DNA of 64,000 bases. Origin: Hyphomicrobiales bacterium (GTDB lineage: Bacteria > Pseudomonadota > Alphaproteobacteria > Rhizobiales > Rhizobiaceae). The DNA lies in contig UBNQ01000031.1 in assembly GCA_900466875.1 (NCBI GenBank), forward strand, positions 1-64,000, in the 5' to 3' direction. Below are positions 62,977 to 64,000 of this stretch, piece after piece. The notes under the pieces are model-generated. The model did not search any database and was not told the origin of the DNA. It saw nothing but the letters and a program-made list of their open reading frames with translations. The translations under genes and the position numbers were made by a program. The first letter of the stretch is position 1, and each line of letters opens with the position of its first letter.

Positions 62977-62990
62977 TTACCTTTACGTAA
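62977..62990 (-). promoter_or_regulatory. putative LiuR-like operator of the nitronate monooxygenase gene
   Basis: TTACCT-TT-ACGTAA, a 14-bp palindrome with one mismatch, 17 bp upstream of the start. It matches the fadD site TTACAT-TC-ACGTAA in 11 of 14 positions and in all of the ACGTAA half. Confidence 0.5.
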
Positions 62991-63206
62991 GATGGTGTAT
63001 CAGATGAATTTCACGGGGGGAAGTCGCGTCGATTTGGTTCGTTGCGTGCTATCGCCATGGATTTGCCACCATGTTTCGGCCGTCTCATGCCGGGATGAGT
63101 GGGGACGCCTTCTTGCAGTTCGCCGTCTTAGACGTTACCGAGAGGTTAAAACGCGGACGGGACGAAGATTGCGTCTGAATGTTGGAATGAACCGGAAGGA
63201 CCGGCA

Positions 63207-64000
63207 GTGAGCGGCCTGGAAGCAGCCATAAGAAATGCGTTGGATCGCGCCGAACGTGGCGATGGTCAGGTGCGCGCCCGGATCTATCAGTCGGCTCGCC
63301 AGGCTCTCGATGCCGGACTGCGCAAGCAGGGCGTGACCGACAATCTTGTCATTCTGCAGCAGCGCAAGCGTCTGGAGGACAAGATCGGTGAGATCGAGAA
63401 CGAGGAAATCGACCGCCTGGCGCAATCGGCGCAACCTGCTCTGGCGGCCGATGCGGATCCTTTCATCGAGATGGATGCACCTGTTCGCCGAAGTGCCGCG
63501 CCTGCTGCGCCCGAAGTCTCGGTATCTGTCGATGCTCCACCTGTGCCAGCAGCGCATGCAGCCGATATCGGTGCGCTTGGTGGGGTAACCCGATCAGACA
63601 CAACGGCAGATCGCCATTCCGAAACGCCGCCGATGGCGCCGGAAATCGCGCCGACGGGGTATGCTTCGGAACCCGTTTCGACCGTGGCCGCGCAAGCGCC
63701 CGCAATCGGCGAGACTGCCGCAGATGCCAAGGCCAGGGGGCGCAGAGGCCGCAGGAGCAAGGCGTCTGCCGATCTCCCCGCGGCGCGTGCGCGCCGCAAA
63801 AAACGGGGCTTTTTGTCCCACCTCGTCACATGGCTCGTAACGATTGGCGTGGTCGCCGTCGGCTGTTTTGTCTTTTATCAATCAGGCATGGTGCAATCGA
63901 TCATCGATGAGGCGATGCGCAGTGCCAACCGCCCCTCGGCGCTGAACGCGTCGGGGCAGGGCCCCTCGGCGCTGTCTTCGCGTGGCGGGTTCTCGGAAGA
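63207..64000 (+). CDS. hypothetical membrane protein (partial, cut by window end)
   Basis: At least 264 codons remain open to the end of the window. Start GTG 63207 has AAGGA nearby. The N-terminal 80 residues are helical (MSGLEAAIRNALDRAERGDG, then a charged coiled-coil-like stretch with RKRLEDKIGEIENEE). A long Ala/Pro-rich linker follows, then a basic cluster (RGRRGRRSK, RARRKKRG) and one membrane helix at about 211-231 (LVTWLVTIGVVAVGCFVFY). So a type II membrane topology is likely, with a C-terminal periplasmic domain outside the window. I do not recognise the family beyond a rhizobial hypothetical. Confidence 0.8.
   Translation, partial: MSGLEAAIRNALDRAERGDGQVRARIYQSARQALDAGLRKQGVTDNLVILQQRKRLEDKIGEIENEEIDRLAQSAQPALAADADPFIEMDAPVRRSAAPAAPEVSVSVDAPPVPAAHAADIGALGGVTRSDTTADRHSETPPMAPEIAPTGYASEPVSTVAAQAPAIGETAADAKARGRRGRRSKASADLPAARARRKKRGFLSHLVTWLVTIGVVAVGCFVFYQSGMVQSIIDEAMRSANRPSALNASGQGPSALSSRGGFSE

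Overview
The window is a gene-dense chromosomal segment of an alphaproteobacterium of the order Rhizobiales, most like the Rhizobium/Agrobacterium group; the genus cannot be fixed from sequence alone. Support comes from the Mur-type Fur protein, the miaB-phoH-ybeY-tlyC-lnt-phrR-metK run, an Irr-type ICE box, RIME-like intergenic repeats and rhizobial-type promoters. I see no insertion sequence, prophage or CRISPR array.

Layout. 1-12,916 (+): universal stress protein, Nfu-type Fe-S protein, tsaB, rimI, mur, plsC, miaB, phoH, ybeY, corC/tlyC, lnt, a PhrR/PraR-type regulator, metK, trmB. 12,945-18,267: DUF1150 and small heat-shock protein genes, a nucleoside hydrolase, a large chemoreceptor and a ribokinase. 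18,317-25,313: rmuC, def, a toxin-antitoxin pair lodged between def and fmt, truA, then a membrane protein with dapE and dapD on the minus strand. 25,452-35,191: LOG-family phosphoribohydrolase, EF-hand protein, HAD pyrimidine nucleotidase, DMT transporter, argB, an ECF sigma/anti-sigma/fasciclin cassette on the opposite strand, then engB, yidC, rnpA and rpmH. 35,669-48,065: second chemoreceptor, orphan histidine kinase, tRNA-Arg(ACG), a proline-racemase-family enzyme, a Sel1-repeat protein, pyrC, a diguanylate cyclase, pyrE, a sugar kinase and pgi. 48,173-64,000: lipoprotein hydrolase, fadD, PRC-barrel protein, a GNAT-like protein facing an ACP/acyl-AMP ligase/NadE-like operon, hydroxyacid dehydrogenase, LhgO-like oxidase, GT21 glycosyltransferase, a capsule-type glycosyltransferase, tRNA-Thr(CGT), nitronate monooxygenase, and a membrane protein cut by the window end.

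Most genes are housekeeping: tRNA modification (tsaB, miaB, trmB, truA), ribosome and protein maturation (rimI, ybeY, def, fmt, rpmH, yidC, engB), lysine/cell-wall precursors (dapD/E), pyrimidines (pyrC/E), arginine (argB) and envelope lipids (plsC, lnt). Accessory modules appear as insertions into otherwise standard gene runs: the FitAB-type pair, the sigma/anti-sigma/FAS1 cassette, the diguanylate cyclase between pyrC and pyrE, and the ACP/ligase/NadE cassette. The last is the best candidate for an undescribed system: a free-standing acyl carrier protein, a ligase that could load it, and an ammonia-dependent ATP-pyrophosphatase that could amidate or otherwise activate a product.

Regulatory sites readable by eye include an ICE box before the Nfu gene, a near-perfect 18-bp palindrome before metK, a TTACNT-N2-ACGTAA palindrome shared by fadD and the nitronate monooxygenase gene, an EcfG/RpoE2-type promoter before the PRC-barrel gene, and a palindrome overlapping the promoter of the toxin-antitoxin pair. 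Family consensus sequences are quoted from memory; no searches were run.
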